The notes below the pieces were generated by a model that was given only the letters and a program-made list of their open reading frames with translations, ran no database searches and had not been told where the DNA came from. Position numbers and translations under genes: made by a program. From Pseudomonas fluorescens (GTDB lineage Bacteria; Pseudomonadota; Gammaproteobacteria; Pseudomonadales; Pseudomonadaceae): DNA of 64,000 nucleotides. This document shows positions 8,776 through 16,991 of this stretch, piece by piece. Numbering within the stretch: position 1 is the first letter of the stretch; every line of letters starts with the position of its first letter. The stretch lies in assembly GCF_001902145.1 (NCBI RefSeq), contig NZ_MRST01000022.1, positions 248,001 through 312,000 on the forward strand, given 5' to 3'.

Positions 8776-8818
8776 TGTCCACTTTAAGTTGACAGTAAGA
8801 CTCCTTCCACCCGATTTA
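8776..8818 (+). promoter_or_regulatory. Candidate promoter with overlapping inverted repeat, for the YcaC-like gene
   Basis: A perfect -35 hexamer TTGACA (8789-8794) is followed after 18 bp by a weak GATTTA. The -35 is one half of an inverted repeat TGTCCAC-TTTAA-GTTGACA (8776-8794, one mismatch), a place where a repressor could block RNA polymerase. Confidence 0.4.
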
Positions 8819-8896
8819 TCCCCCGTCACCCACCCATTAATCTGTGCCCATGTTGAAAGCAACGCCCAACCAACCTAAACAAAAAAGGATTCAACC

Positions 8897-9529
8897 ATGA
8901 GCACTGCAACCTACAACCGCTTGAACAAAGACGACGCCATTGTTCTGCTGGTCGACCACCAGACCGGCCTGATCTCCCTGGTGCAGGACTTCTCCCCCAA
9001 CGAGTTCAAGAACAACGTGCTGGCCCTGGCTGACTTGGCCAAGTTCTTCAACTTGCCGACCATCCTCACCACCAGTTTCGAGCAAGGCCCTAACGGCCCG
9101 CTGGTGCCGGAGTTGAAGGAGATGTTCCCGGACGCGCCGTATATCGCTCGCCCTGGTCAGATCAATGCCTGGGACAACGAGGATTTCGTCAAGGCGATCA
9201 AGGCCACGGGTCGTAAGCAGATCATCATTGCCGGTGTAGTGACGGATGTGTGTGTGGCGTTCCCGACGTTGTCGGCACTGGCGGAAGGGTTTGAAGTGTT
9301 TGTAGTGACGGACGCATCGGGCACGTTCAATACCACCGTGCAGCAAGCGGCGTGGAGCCGGATGACGCAGGCCGGTGCGCAGTTGATGAACTGGTTCTCG
9401 GTGGCGTGTGAGTTGCACCGCGACTGGCGCAACGATATCGAAGGGCTGGGGAATTTGTTGTCCCAGCGGATTCCTAACTATCGCAATTTGATGAATGGGT
9501 ATGCGGCACTGACTGCCCAGTCTAAGTAA
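8897..9529 (+). CDS. ycaC: YcaC-like cysteine hydrolase (isochorismatase superfamily)
   Basis: A 210-residue cytosolic hydrolase of the YcaC subgroup. The expected catalytic triad positions are visible: Asp in LLVDHQTGL, a Lys in the following region and Cys in VVTDVCVAF. The C-terminal half (DASGTFNTTVQQAAWSRM) also fits YcaC, which forms octamers and has no firmly known substrate. The leader carries AAAGGA before the ATG. It stands alone between a promoter-like element and a terminator. Substrate unknown. Confidence 0.88.
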   Translation: MSTATYNRLNKDDAIVLLVDHQTGLISLVQDFSPNEFKNNVLALADLAKFFNLPTILTTSFEQGPNGPLVPELKEMFPDAPYIARPGQINAWDNEDFVKAIKATGRKQIIIAGVVTDVCVAFPTLSALAEGFEVFVVTDASGTFNTTVQQAAWSRMTQAGAQLMNWFSVACELHRDWRNDIEGLGNLLSQRIPNYRNLMNGYAALTAQSK

Positions 9530-9547
9530 GTAACCATGCTGTATGAC

Positions 9548-9575
9548 AAGCCTGCTTGTGAGAAGCAGGCTTTTT
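9548..9575. terminator. Terminator between the YcaC-like gene and the AbiE locus
   Basis: The stem AAGCCTGCTT / AAGCAGGCTT with a five-base loop is followed by T residues on the plus strand. It separates the hydrolase gene from the convergent AbiE genes. Confidence 0.8.
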
Positions 9576-9586
9576 CATGCCACGGC

Positions 9587-10511
9587 TTACCCAGCCAGCA
9601 ATTGCCCAACCACCGCCTCCAGTTTCGCCACCGCTTCTACTCGCTTCGCAGTAGATATCCGCCTGACGTTATGCAGCTTCCATTGCACCGCAGGCAACTC
9701 TTCGATCCCAGGCAAATTCAACTTCGCCCAGTCAGGCTCTCCTTGTTTTAGCGAAATCAGAAAGGCGGCATCCTGCTCGCAGAATTGTTGCTGGATCGCA
9801 GTCAGCAAAGCCTCTCTGGTTACCTCTAATTCTTCAAGAGTGACCGGTGCTCGCGTCATGCCAGCAAATTCAGCCTGAAACACGTCCGCCAGTGCCTTCC
9901 ACCGTGGAGCAAGCAGTTCAGCCATGGGCCGCCCATGACTGATCAAATACACCAAGAAGCCTTCAAAAATTTCGCGTGTCAGCCCTTCTTCTCGAAGCAT
10001 CAACATCACGTCGAAAAGGTCTCTTGGATGTTGCCGATCCAGTGCAGCGCAAATTTTACCGCCGTAGAGGTCGGGCAAGGACACCACCGCTATCGAGGCG
10101 AACCCAAATTCATCCTCGACCAACGGCACTACGTCACGCTCCAGGGGCTGCAGGGCAGTCCCGCGCAGCACTGGCGAAACCTCAATTTTAATTTGGGCCT
10201 GAGCGTCTCTTACGAGCATCCGAAGCTCATCATCTCGATTTGCTTGAACGGTCGCGATGCCCAAAGGGAGGCCTCGTGCTATGGCACCGGCAATGCGCTC
10301 CAACGCCTGACGAACGTCGGCCAGTGCCTGCTGGCGGGCAGAGTTGGGCAGATACGCCAGGTCTAGATCTACCGACAACCGAGGTAAGTCCCGCACAAAC
10401 AGGTTAATGGCGGTCCCCCCCTTTCAGTGCGAAACATCGTTCTGCCGCTACGTAAGGAATGACCTGCACGAGCAGACGAACCTGAGCGGCATAACGTGGA
10501 TCAAGTGGCAT
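9587..10511 (-). pseudogene. abiEii: AbiEii-type nucleotidyltransferase toxin, frameshifted at a G7 tract
   Basis: The natural start is the ATG at 10511, overlapping the antitoxin stop. Reading from it gives MPLDPRYAAQV...FALKGG and then a stop at 10404, after 35 codons. In the next frame the protein continues as TAINLFVRDLPRLSVDLDLA and runs to 9587. Seven G residues (10415-10421 on the minus strand) stand where six would keep frame and restore the nucleotidyltransferase motif KGGTA followed by SVDLDL. The repaired product would be about 307 residues, normal for AbiEii. This is an indel mutation, a phase-variable tract or a sequencing error. AbiEii enzymes inactivate tRNA or other targets with nucleotides. 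Confidence 0.85.
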
Positions 10512-11265
10512 TGGCAAAACGCTCCGGAACGGTAATGAGGAACTCTTTATCGAGTCGACCGCCCCGGATGATTTGCCGCTTGCCCTTACCCATGTCGATG
10601 CTGGAACGATCTATTCGCCCATACCACGCATGGTTCGCATTACGTGCCAGCAAAAGAAATACGCGTTTGACGCGGATCGAGTTGCACGCTTCAAGCAGTT
10701 TTTGCAGGCGTTTGGGGCTGAGTGTGGCCAGACCGCTCAATACATCGGTCACACCGCCGAACAGCATTTCATCGTCGCTTTGATGGATAAGCTCAAGCAC
10801 CGCACGCTCCGGGGTGGAGATTTTTAGCGCAAATTGACGGTAAGGCACTTGGAAAACTTGTAACGCCATATCTTCCAGTTCCACAAAGAGTGCGCCTCGG
10901 TAGAAATTTACCTGGGCCTCCCATTCGTGCTTGCGGAACCAACCTGGTAGAAGGGCTTCTGGTATGCCGAACAGATCGACTGTCTGCTTTCCGAAGGTCA
11001 GGTAGTGGCTGTAACCGGCCAGGCTCAACGCCGTCGCACCACCCGGCCAAATCTGCACCGTTGCATCTTGTTGCAGCGCGAAGACACCGCCGTGCCAGCC
11101 AAGATCGTCGCCGCTGCGTTTCCACGCACCATGCCCCACACGCTCTACCCAGCCCGTGTGCTGATACTTTTGGATGAGGCTCGGCCCAACACCGTGCTCG
11201 TGCAGCCACGCTTGAGTAGCAATGGAGCCCGATGGCCAATTAGCGAGAAGATGGTTTATTTTCAT
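10501..11265 (-). CDS. abiEi: AbiEi-family antitoxin / transcriptional autorepressor
   Basis: A 254-residue protein with an N-terminal winged-helix region (MKINHLLANWPSGSIATQAWL...LIQKYQHTGWVERVGHGAWKR) and the C-terminal domain of AbiEi-type antitoxins (KISTPERAVLELI). In type IV AbiE systems this protein opposes AbiEii and represses the operon. It precedes the toxin gene and overlaps it by 11 bp. ATG 11265 is preferred with AGGGTG upstream; a GTG at 11277 would add four residues. The upstream DNA is AT-rich and holds an inverted repeat over the leader. Confidence 0.85.
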   Translation of the reverse strand: MKINHLLANWPSGSIATQAWLHEHGVGPSLIQKYQHTGWVERVGHGAWKRSGDDLGWHGGVFALQQDATVQIWPGGATALSLAGYSHYLTFGKQTVDLFGIPEALLPGWFRKHEWEAQVNFYRGALFVELEDMALQVFQVPYRQFALKISTPERAVLELIHQSDDEMLFGGVTDVLSGLATLSPKRLQKLLEACNSIRVKRVFLLLARNANHAWYGRIDRSSIDMGKGKRQIIRGGRLDKEFLITVPERFANAT

Positions 11266-11275
11266 GATAGATATC

Positions 11276-11288
11276 ACCCTATAAGGGT
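11276..11288. promoter_or_regulatory. Candidate AbiEi operator over the abiE leader
   Basis: The inverted repeat ACCCT-ATA-AGGGT lies 10-23 bp before the abiEi ATG and covers its ribosome site. A TATAAA box is just upstream in the transcription direction. AbiEi proteins are known to bind inverted repeats at their own promoter; binding here is inferred. Confidence 0.4.
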
Positions 11289-11388
11289 ATTTATATGAAA
11301 AATATTAAACCACGGAAAAGTTGAGCGTGACTATCCTTGCGAAGCTTTTGATTGCAACCGTGAATGGGTACGTTCAATACCAAGGTGC

Positions 11389-11432
11389 AGTGACGCGGAG
11401 CGTCACTGGATGCGTTACCACGCGGAGCGTGG
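11389..11432. repeat. Tandem short hairpins (ACGCGGAGCGT type)
   Basis: Two adjacent palindromes share the core ACGCGGAGCGT: AGTGACG-CGGAG-CGTCACT (11389-11407) and CCACGC-GGA-GCGTGG (11418-11432). They lie between the end of the yjf-like operon and the AbiE promoter. No T run follows, so they are recorded as a repeat and not as a terminator. Confidence 0.6.
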
Positions 11433-11451
11433 GAACGATCAACAGACTTCC

Positions 11452-12609
11452 TTAATCAAGGATCAAGTGCGGTAGAAACCGGCTTGAGTCCTTGGTGATC
11501 AAGCTATTGTCCTCACGTACACCGATGCCGGCGGCCTGGTCGCCAATTACCCAAGAACCGATCAGCGTGTAGCTGTCACCAAATTTCGGCAGCGGTGCAA
11601 ACTCTTGAAGGATGAACGGCGCATCCGTGTAGGGGCCGTCTTCTTTTACGATCAGGCCGTCGGCGGTTTGCAGTTCGATGTTCGCCCCTTCCCGTGAGAA
11701 AAACGGTTTGCGCACCCAGCCCTTCGGCACGGCTTTGTTTGGGTCGGTGTCCAGGTGGGACGCGAGCAGGTTGGGGTGGCCTTTGTTGAATTCCCACAGC
11801 AGCGGCAGGATGCCTTTGTTGGAGAGGATGGATTTCCACGCGGGCTCGAAGAACTGTGTGTCGCTCTGGGCAATCGCGGCCCCAAAGGGTTCGTGGAAGA
11901 TGAACTCCCAGGCGTGCAGTTTGAACAGGTGAGGGATCCAGCGATCTTCAAGGTCGACGAAGCGGCCTTCGTGGGTCAGGCCGATGTCTTCGATGTCGAT
12001 GTGGCGGGATTCGATGCCGACCTTTTCGGCAACTAGGCGCAGGTAGTCGGTGGTGCCTTTGTCTTCGATCGAGTCTTTCATCGAGGCGAAGTAGAACGGC
12101 TGGTTGATCTGCAGTTGAGCGAAGGCCTGATGCAGTTTGGTGTCGATGCTGTTGAACTGGTCGGCGCGCTTGGGCAGCAAGCCGCGTTCAATGCATTGTT
12201 CCAACCAGCCCCACTGAAACGCCGCAGCCTCGTAGAGGCTGGTGGGGGTGTCGTAGTTGAGCTCCAGCAACTTGGCGGGCCCGCTGCCGTTGTAGGAGAA
12301 GTCCATGCGCCCGTACAGGTGCGGGTGACCTTCGAGCCATGAGGTTCGGATCATGTCGTAGAAGGCTGCGGGGATGCTCAGGCGTTCAAGCAGTTCTTCG
12401 CTGTGGACCACGCGGGCGACGAGGTCCATGCACATGTCATGGATCTCGGTGGTCGGGTCTTCGAGGTCGCGCTCGATTTGCTTGAGCGTGAACTGGTAGT
12501 ACGCGCTTTCGTCCCAGTAAGGTTCGTCGTCGATGGTATGGAACAGGAAGCCAAGGCTCTCGGCGGTGTGTTTCCAGTCATGACGCTCTGCGCATTGGAT
12601 CTTCTTCAT
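11452..12609 (-). CDS. yjfC: Glutathionylspermidine synthase-like ATP-grasp protein (YjfC/YgiC type)
   Basis: A 385-residue protein of the glutathionylspermidine synthase C-terminal family. Conserved stretches are YNGSGPAKLLELNYDTPTSL (N-terminal third), KDSIEDKGTTDYLRLVAEK and the nucleotide-binding RKPFFSREGANIEL. It has only the synthetase/ATP-grasp part, without the amidase domain of E. coli Gss. E. coli yjfC and ygiC are the likely counterparts, with DUF1190 genes beside them as here. It is the last gene of an eight-gene operon. The true substrate is unknown; peptide or polyamine ligation is only inferred from the fold. Confidence 0.88.
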   Translation of the reverse strand: MKKIQCAERHDWKHTAESLGFLFHTIDDEPYWDESAYYQFTLKQIERDLEDPTTEIHDMCMDLVARVVHSEELLERLSIPAAFYDMIRTSWLEGHPHLYGRMDFSYNGSGPAKLLELNYDTPTSLYEAAAFQWGWLEQCIERGLLPKRADQFNSIDTKLHQAFAQLQINQPFYFASMKDSIEDKGTTDYLRLVAEKVGIESRHIDIEDIGLTHEGRFVDLEDRWIPHLFKLHAWEFIFHEPFGAAIAQSDTQFFEPAWKSILSNKGILPLLWEFNKGHPNLLASHLDTDPNKAVPKGWVRKPFFSREGANIELQTADGLIVKEDGPYTDAPFILQEFAPLPKFGDSYTLIGSWVIGDQAAGIGVREDNSLITKDSSRFLPHLILD

Positions 12610-12620
12610 GGCCGGTTTCC

Positions 12621-13328
12621 TTAGCTGCTCGACCCGCCGCCCCAGCCGCTGCGTGCGCTGGCCTTGCTGCCGAAGCCGCCCCGGGAGGTGGCCGATGAAA
12701 CGGAGCTCGACTGGGTGGTAGAGCGCAGCGTGCTGGTGTAATTGCTGCTGCCGTACCGGGCCTGGTTGGAGCGGCCAAAGGTCGCCCCATTGGAGACGCG
12801 TTGGTTGAGCGTCGAGTTGCCGTAGTTGCCGCGATCATCGCGATAGCGGTACACCGGTTCCGAGCGGTAGCTGTTGCGGTTGCTGCTCAGCATGTTGCCG
12901 ATCAGCAGGCCGGTCAGCAGGCTGCTGGTGGAGAAGCCTGAGCCGCCGCCGCTTGCCTGAGCGTTAGCCGCTTGATTGGCAGCATCGACCTGGGATTGGG
13001 TCACCTGGCCTTCGGCGGTCAGTTCGAAACCACCCAACCGTGGGATGAATTTGCCGGTGGAGTCTTGCTGGCACCAGTCGGCGACAAAGTCGGCGTCGCA
13101 ATCGGCCTGGCTGTCATACACCGGCGCAATGCGGCGATGCTCGGCCATGGCCGTCATGTAGGCGTCCGAGCAGACGTCTACCGGAAGCTTTTCATCGGCG
13201 CATTGCTGTACCGACTGGAAGTTGTACTTCTTTTGCAGGTCGTAGGTTTTTTCCGTTGGGCCGCAGCCGGATATCGCCATGGCGACCGACGCTGCCAGCG
13301 ACAGCTGGACGTACTTGCTTCGTTTCAT
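12621..13328 (-). CDS. yjfM: DUF1190 lipoprotein (YjfM/YgiB type)
   Basis: A ~235-residue exported protein. The start at 13328 has GGAG six bases upstream, giving MKRSKYVQLSLAASVAMA followed by the lipobox ISGC, so it should be lipidated. Cys residues around 25-75 (QQCADEKLPVDVCSDAY, DSQADCDADFVADWCQQD) match DUF1190. The last ~80 residues are rich in Ser, Gly and Arg and probably disordered. It overlaps nothing and sits 11 bp before the ATP-grasp gene. Function unknown; the pairing with that gene is conserved in enterobacteria. Confidence 0.86.
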   Translation of the reverse strand: MKRSKYVQLSLAASVAMAISGCGPTEKTYDLQKKYNFQSVQQCADEKLPVDVCSDAYMTAMAEHRRIAPVYDSQADCDADFVADWCQQDSTGKFIPRLGGFELTAEGQVTQSQVDAANQAANAQASGGGSGFSTSSLLTGLLIGNMLSSNRNSYRSEPVYRYRDDRGNYGNSTLNQRVSNGATFGRSNQARYGSSNYTSTLRSTTQSSSVSSATSRGGFGSKASARSGWGGGSSS

Positions 13329-13346
13329 CGGGAGCTCCGTGGGCAA

Positions 13347-13775
13347 TCAGTTCGAGGTGGGCGTCATGCACGCGGCATTCAGCATGCCGACGCTGATGGC
13401 CACCGCGGCCACGTAGATACCGGCCGCCAGTTCGCCCTTCTTGATGCGCTCTGACGTGCCTTTGAGCACCAGGCTGGTCAGCAGGAACGCCAGCAGCTGG
13501 ACGACGGCGGCGATCACGGCCCAGACGATGAAGTCGAGAAGGTTGATCGAATAGGCAATCACGTTGCTGGCCGGAATGGCGAAACCGACGATGGCACCGC
13601 CCAGGGCGACCGCTGCGGAGGTGTTGCCCGCACGGATCAGTTCGAACTCTTTGTGCGGGGTGATGCGGGTGTAGATGAACTGGAACAGCGCGAACAGTAC
13701 CGCAGCCCCCAGGATGTAGAGGACAAAGCCGAGCACGGCAGCTTTGTTGAGGGAGATGGAGAGTGCTTCTAGCAT
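13347..13775 (-). CDS. yjfL: DUF350 membrane protein (YjfL type)
   Basis: A 142-residue integral membrane protein with four hydrophobic helices, arranged as two repeats of a two-helix DUF350 unit. The conserved AGNTSAAVALGGAIVGFAIP and the C-terminal KGELAAGIYVAAVAISVGMLNAACM are visible. It lies in the middle of the operon between the DUF2491 and DUF1190 genes, the order found for yjfK-yjfL-yjfM in E. coli. No activity is known for the family. Confidence 0.88.
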   Translation of the reverse strand: MLEALSISLNKAAVLGFVLYILGAAVLFALFQFIYTRITPHKEFELIRAGNTSAAVALGGAIVGFAIPASNVIAYSINLLDFIVWAVIAAVVQLLAFLLTSLVLKGTSERIKKGELAAGIYVAAVAISVGMLNAACMTPTSN

Positions 13776-13790
13776 GGACGGCTTCCTTTT

Positions 13791-14465
13791 TTAGAGCGTA
13801 GTCAGGTCGGTGGTATACAGCGAAATTCCAAGGGATGTGCTCAGGCTGATGGTGCCTTCGGCATCTTCTTCGACGGAGAACAGCAGGAACTCTCGACGGT
13901 CGGTCAGGCCGGTGTCGCGGGCGTATAGCATCGAACGGTGCTCGACGCTGTAGGTAGCCTCCGGGCTGGTGACCTGTTCGCTCATCGCCACCAATTCGGT
14001 CTGGCCGTCCTCGCTGCCCCACTCCCGGAAGAACTCGACGCCGTCGTGGGTGTAGGTCGGCAGCCCGATCAGGCTCTGTGGGCCCGCCAGCCTGCGCAGT
14101 TCCGCTTCACTGCTGATGGTGACGTAACTGAGGTAGTTGAACAGAATCACTGACTCGACCTGGCCCGCTATCTGGCCGGTGGTGTGCACCTGCAACCAAT
14201 AATCTTCGTCGTTCATGTAATAGCGCGACAGCCAGGTGGACTGGCCGAGGTCGATGGTGCCATTGCTCCAGATTTCCTGGGAGCCGGGGATCACCACGTT
14301 GGTTTTTTCATCGAGCAACAATTTCAGGGTCGTGTCAAACATCACGCCCTTGCCCGGCGCCAGGCCCAAAGGACCGGTAGCAGGTAGGCTTGAGCTGGCG
14401 GTCCGGTTCGAGTCGGTAGTGGCTTTTGGGGCCTCAAGCCCCATCAACTGTTTAAGCCATCCCAT
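13791..14465 (-). CDS. yjfK: DUF2491 protein (YjfK type)
   Basis: A 224-residue soluble protein starting MGWLKQLMGLEAPKATTDSN, with AAGGAAAT before the ATG at 14465. Position and length fit DUF2491 (YjfK). The middle of the protein contains GSQEIWSNGTIDLGQSTWL and a tyrosine-rich RYYMNDEDYWLQV region. No catalytic motif or membrane segment is seen. It overlaps the channel gene by 14 bp, so its translation is probably coupled to channel synthesis. Function unknown. Confidence 0.82.
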   Translation of the reverse strand: MGWLKQLMGLEAPKATTDSNRTASSSLPATGPLGLAPGKGVMFDTTLKLLLDEKTNVVIPGSQEIWSNGTIDLGQSTWLSRYYMNDEDYWLQVHTTGQIAGQVESVILFNYLSYVTISSEAELRRLAGPQSLIGLPTYTHDGVEFFREWGSEDGQTELVAMSEQVTSPEATYSVEHRSMLYARDTGLTDRREFLLFSVEEDAEGTISLSTSLGISLYTTDLTTL

Positions 14466-15486
14466 GGGAGATTTCCTTAAGGCGAGTGGAAGCGATGTAG
14501 AAGAGTTCGCCGCCTTTGACCTGCGTGGCACTGGGCGGGTTGATCGACGGCTGCTGAACACCTTTGGCGCGATAGCCGATGAGGGTGGCGTTGTGGCGCT
14601 CCTTCATCTGCGTGTACAGCTCGCCGAACGTTGCCTCAAAGGCATCGGGCAATTTCATCAGGTACTGGGTGGCGCCCTGCCCCACGCACAGCAACTCATT
14701 GATGACCACCGACGAGCCCGGATCCTGGGAGGCGCGCACCAGCATTTCGATCGCCATGCTGGACGTGCACTCCAGGCGCGGAGCGTAGGAGCTCGCGAGT
14801 GCGGCGATTTCACTTTCGTTGAAGTGGGCGACCACATGCCCGACGGGGCTCAGTTGGTTCACCGCCAGCACGGTGGCCAGCGTCAGGTCATCAGACGGGG
14901 TTCGCACCAGCACACGCTCGGCACCGGGCACACCGGCACGCAGCAACAGTGCGGTGGAGGACAGGCTTTCGCCGCGGATGAACGCCGCTTTGCCCGGCAT
15001 CGGGTTTTCTTCAAGGCTGCAATCGCAGATCACGATCAGGTTGTCGTTCGAGGTTTCGTCTTGCAGCAACAACTCAATCACCCGCTCGCTGGACGCGCCC
15101 TCCCAGCCGATCAGCACGGTATGGCCGACCTTGCCGGTGAAATCACCTTTGCCCTTCATGCCTTTTCTCCATGCATCGATAACACTGCTGGTGGTTTTGC
15201 CGATGGCTGCCGTGAGCAGCGCAATGCCCCCGAGCATGACCCAGGCAGCCACGAAAATTCGCCCCGCCGAGGTCTGCGGTGCGAGGTCGCCATAGCCGAC
15301 GGTGAGTGTGGTAGTGAGATAGAAGTAGATAAACGTAGCGAGGGCAGTGAGGTGTTGTTCGCCCAGCAACACCAGGCCCAAGTAAGCCGTGCTCAGGTGG
15401 ACACCCAGGGCAACGATCAGGCCTGCCCAACCGAAGCGGTGAAAGAGGGACGAGGCGTACATGCGTAACAGTAGGAAAATCGACAT
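14452..15486 (-). CDS. Potassium channel with RCK/TrkA-N-like domain
   Basis: A 344-residue two-transmembrane channel subunit. After an N-terminal helix, the pore region TTTLTVGYGDLAPQTSAGR carries the K+ selectivity filter TVGYGD, followed by a second helix and a cytosolic RCK-type domain (GHTVLIGWEGASSERVIELL, a degenerate nucleotide-binding loop, then VRTPSDDLTLATVLAVNQL). It therefore resembles Kch/MthK-like ligand-gated K+ channels. It is inserted between PspA/rhomboid and DUF2491 genes. Gating ligand is unknown; the usual GxGxxG loop is replaced by GWEGAS. Confidence 0.9.
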   Translation of the reverse strand: MSIFLLLRMYASSLFHRFGWAGLIVALGVHLSTAYLGLVLLGEQHLTALATFIYFYLTTTLTVGYGDLAPQTSAGRIFVAAWVMLGGIALLTAAIGKTTSSVIDAWRKGMKGKGDFTGKVGHTVLIGWEGASSERVIELLLQDETSNDNLIVICDCSLEENPMPGKAAFIRGESLSSTALLLRAGVPGAERVLVRTPSDDLTLATVLAVNQLSPVGHVVAHFNESEIAALASSYAPRLECTSSMAIEMLVRASQDPGSSVVINELLCVGQGATQYLMKLPDAFEATFGELYTQMKERHNATLIGYRAKGVQQPSINPPSATQVKGGELFYIASTRLKEISHGMA

Positions 15487-15558
15487 TTAGCCCCTGGCTC
15501 CCTGGGTACTTGAATCCTGACGACAGCATCGCCTCGGCGTCTGGATGCTCAAGTGCGT

Positions 15559-16119
15559 TCACCCGGCATTAAACCCGCTGCGAGGCGTGGATAGAAGTAC
15601 CTTGGCTGCAATAAATCCGGCGAGCGCACCAAACAGATGACCTTCGAAGGAAACGCCCTGCCGGGGAAGGAAGCCAACGATCAGGCCGCCATACAGCAAA
15701 GCCACGACAGCGGCTGTTAGCAGGTTGCCCCAGCTTCTGTGGAACCAGGCGCGAGACAGCAGGTAGGCCCATAGCCCGAACACCCAGCCGCTGGCGCCGA
15801 CGTGTACGCCTGAAAAACCAAACAGCCAGACCAACAAGCCACCCAGCAGAATGACGATGGCACTGACGGCGATGAACCGGTTGACCCCTTCGATGATGAC
15901 CAGAGAGCCCAGGATCACAAAGGCAACCAGGTTGGCGCTCAGGTGGGCGAAGGAGGCGTGCAAAAACGGTGAGGTGAGGATGCCGAACAGGCCCTGCATT
16001 GTTCTCGGGATTAGCCCGAATGCCATGAGGCTGTAACCGGTCGCCACATTGAGCAGTTGCAGCGCGACCATGAAGAGGGCCAGGCCTGCGATTGTCTTGA
16101 AACCCTTCAAGGCGTTCAT
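15559..16119 (-). CDS. Rhomboid-family intramembrane serine protease
   Basis: A 186-residue membrane protein with about six helices. The catalytic Ser is in GVHVGASGWVFGLWAYLLSR (GxSG motif) and the catalytic His in EGHLFGALAGF; the HASFAHLSANLVAF helix carries the oxyanion-site His/Asn. The ATG at 16119 has GAGG upstream; a longer frame through the neighbouring REPIN is not real. Rhomboids cut transmembrane helices near the membrane surface. Its place inside a PspA/channel operon suggests a substrate among these membrane proteins, which is inference. Confidence 0.9.
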   Translation of the reverse strand: MNALKGFKTIAGLALFMVALQLLNVATGYSLMAFGLIPRTMQGLFGILTSPFLHASFAHLSANLVAFVILGSLVIIEGVNRFIAVSAIVILLGGLLVWLFGFSGVHVGASGWVFGLWAYLLSRAWFHRSWGNLLTAAVVALLYGGLIVGFLPRQGVSFEGHLFGALAGFIAAKVLLSTPRSGFNAG

Positions 16120-16155
16120 CCTGACCTCAACATACAAAAGAAGGGCACTGCCACT

Positions 16156-16246
16156 GTGGCGAGGGAGCTTGCTCCCGCTGGGGCGCGAAGCGGCCCCAAA
16201 AACAGGACTGCTGCGCAGCCCAGCGGGAGCAAGCTCCCTCGCCACA
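16156..16246. repeat. REP-type long palindrome (GTGGCGAGGGAGCTTGCTCC class)
   Basis: Arms TGTGGCGAGGGAGCTTGCTC and its complement enclose a spacer with internal GC-rich pairing. It lies inside the operon, between the PspA-like gene and the rhomboid gene, and could act as an mRNA-stabilising or processing hairpin there. Confidence 0.8.
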
Positions 16247-16275
16247 GAGTTGCAGGCTTAACTGACCTGCGTTGC

Positions 16276-16974
16276 TTACTCAGCCGACTTTTGCTTCAGA
16301 CGCTCCAGAATCGCATTGGCACTGCCTTCGTTCGGCGTGATGCCGGCATCGCGCAGTTTGCGTTCCAGGTCTGTCCCCGTCGACGCTTCAGCCAGCTCAT
16401 CCTGGGCTTGCAGCTCAGCGGCACGTTGCTGCTGCTTGGCCTGCAAGCGATTGAGCGTACCGACGGCAGTTTCCAGCTTGCCGTTGGCACCGCCGCTGGC
16501 AATGGAGGCACTGACCTGGGCCTTTTGCACGCTGTCGCGAGCCTTGGCCATGTCCACTTGCTGGCGCAGGCTTTTGATGCGGCTCTCGGCCTTGGTGATG
16601 TCTTTGCGCATGCTTTCAGCGTACCCACCGAACTCGGTGGTCTGCTTTTGCTCCACGTCCCGCTCGTTGGTCAGGGTCGAAATAGCTTCGGCCACTTCCA
16701 GGGCGAGGTCTTCACGGTTGGCCTGGATTGCGGCCATCGCCTTGGATTCCAGGTCTTTGATCTTGGCGTCGTACTCGCCAACACGATCAGCCGCCAGTTT
16801 GTGCTTGGCCATGATGCTTACCAGCTCACGCTTGGCGTTGGCCAAGGCGTTGTCTGCATCGCGAATTTCCTGGTCAAGGATGCGCAGGGCCTGTTGGTCG
16901 ACGATCGATTCGCCGACTTCGCTGGCACCGCCACGCAGCGCGGTGAACAATTTGCTCCAGATGGACTGAGTCAT
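16276..16974 (-). CDS. yjfJ: PspA/IM30-family protein (YjfJ type)
   Basis: A 232-residue, largely alpha-helical protein with long coiled-coil heptads over residues ~25-185 and a short N-terminal amphipathic helix (MTQSIWSKLFTALRG). This is the PspA/Vipp1/IM30 pattern of ESCRT-III-like membrane-remodelling proteins. It is the second gene of the operon, directly after the DUF2170 gene as in E. coli yjfI-yjfJ. A role in maintaining the inner membrane under stress is expected from the family. No PspF or PspB/C genes accompany it. Confidence 0.9.
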   Translation of the reverse strand: MTQSIWSKLFTALRGGASEVGESIVDQQALRILDQEIRDADNALANAKRELVSIMAKHKLAADRVGEYDAKIKDLESKAMAAIQANREDLALEVAEAISTLTNERDVEQKQTTEFGGYAESMRKDITKAESRIKSLRQQVDMAKARDSVQKAQVSASIASGGANGKLETAVGTLNRLQAKQQQRAAELQAQDELAEASTGTDLERKLRDAGITPNEGSANAILERLKQKSAE

Positions 16975-16991
16975 TGGATTTTCCCGAATAA

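Noticed and set aside
14236..15468. 410-codon plus-strand frame opposite the channel gene
   Set aside because: The minus-strand channel has the K+ filter and RCK-like domain; this frame has no recognisable fold.
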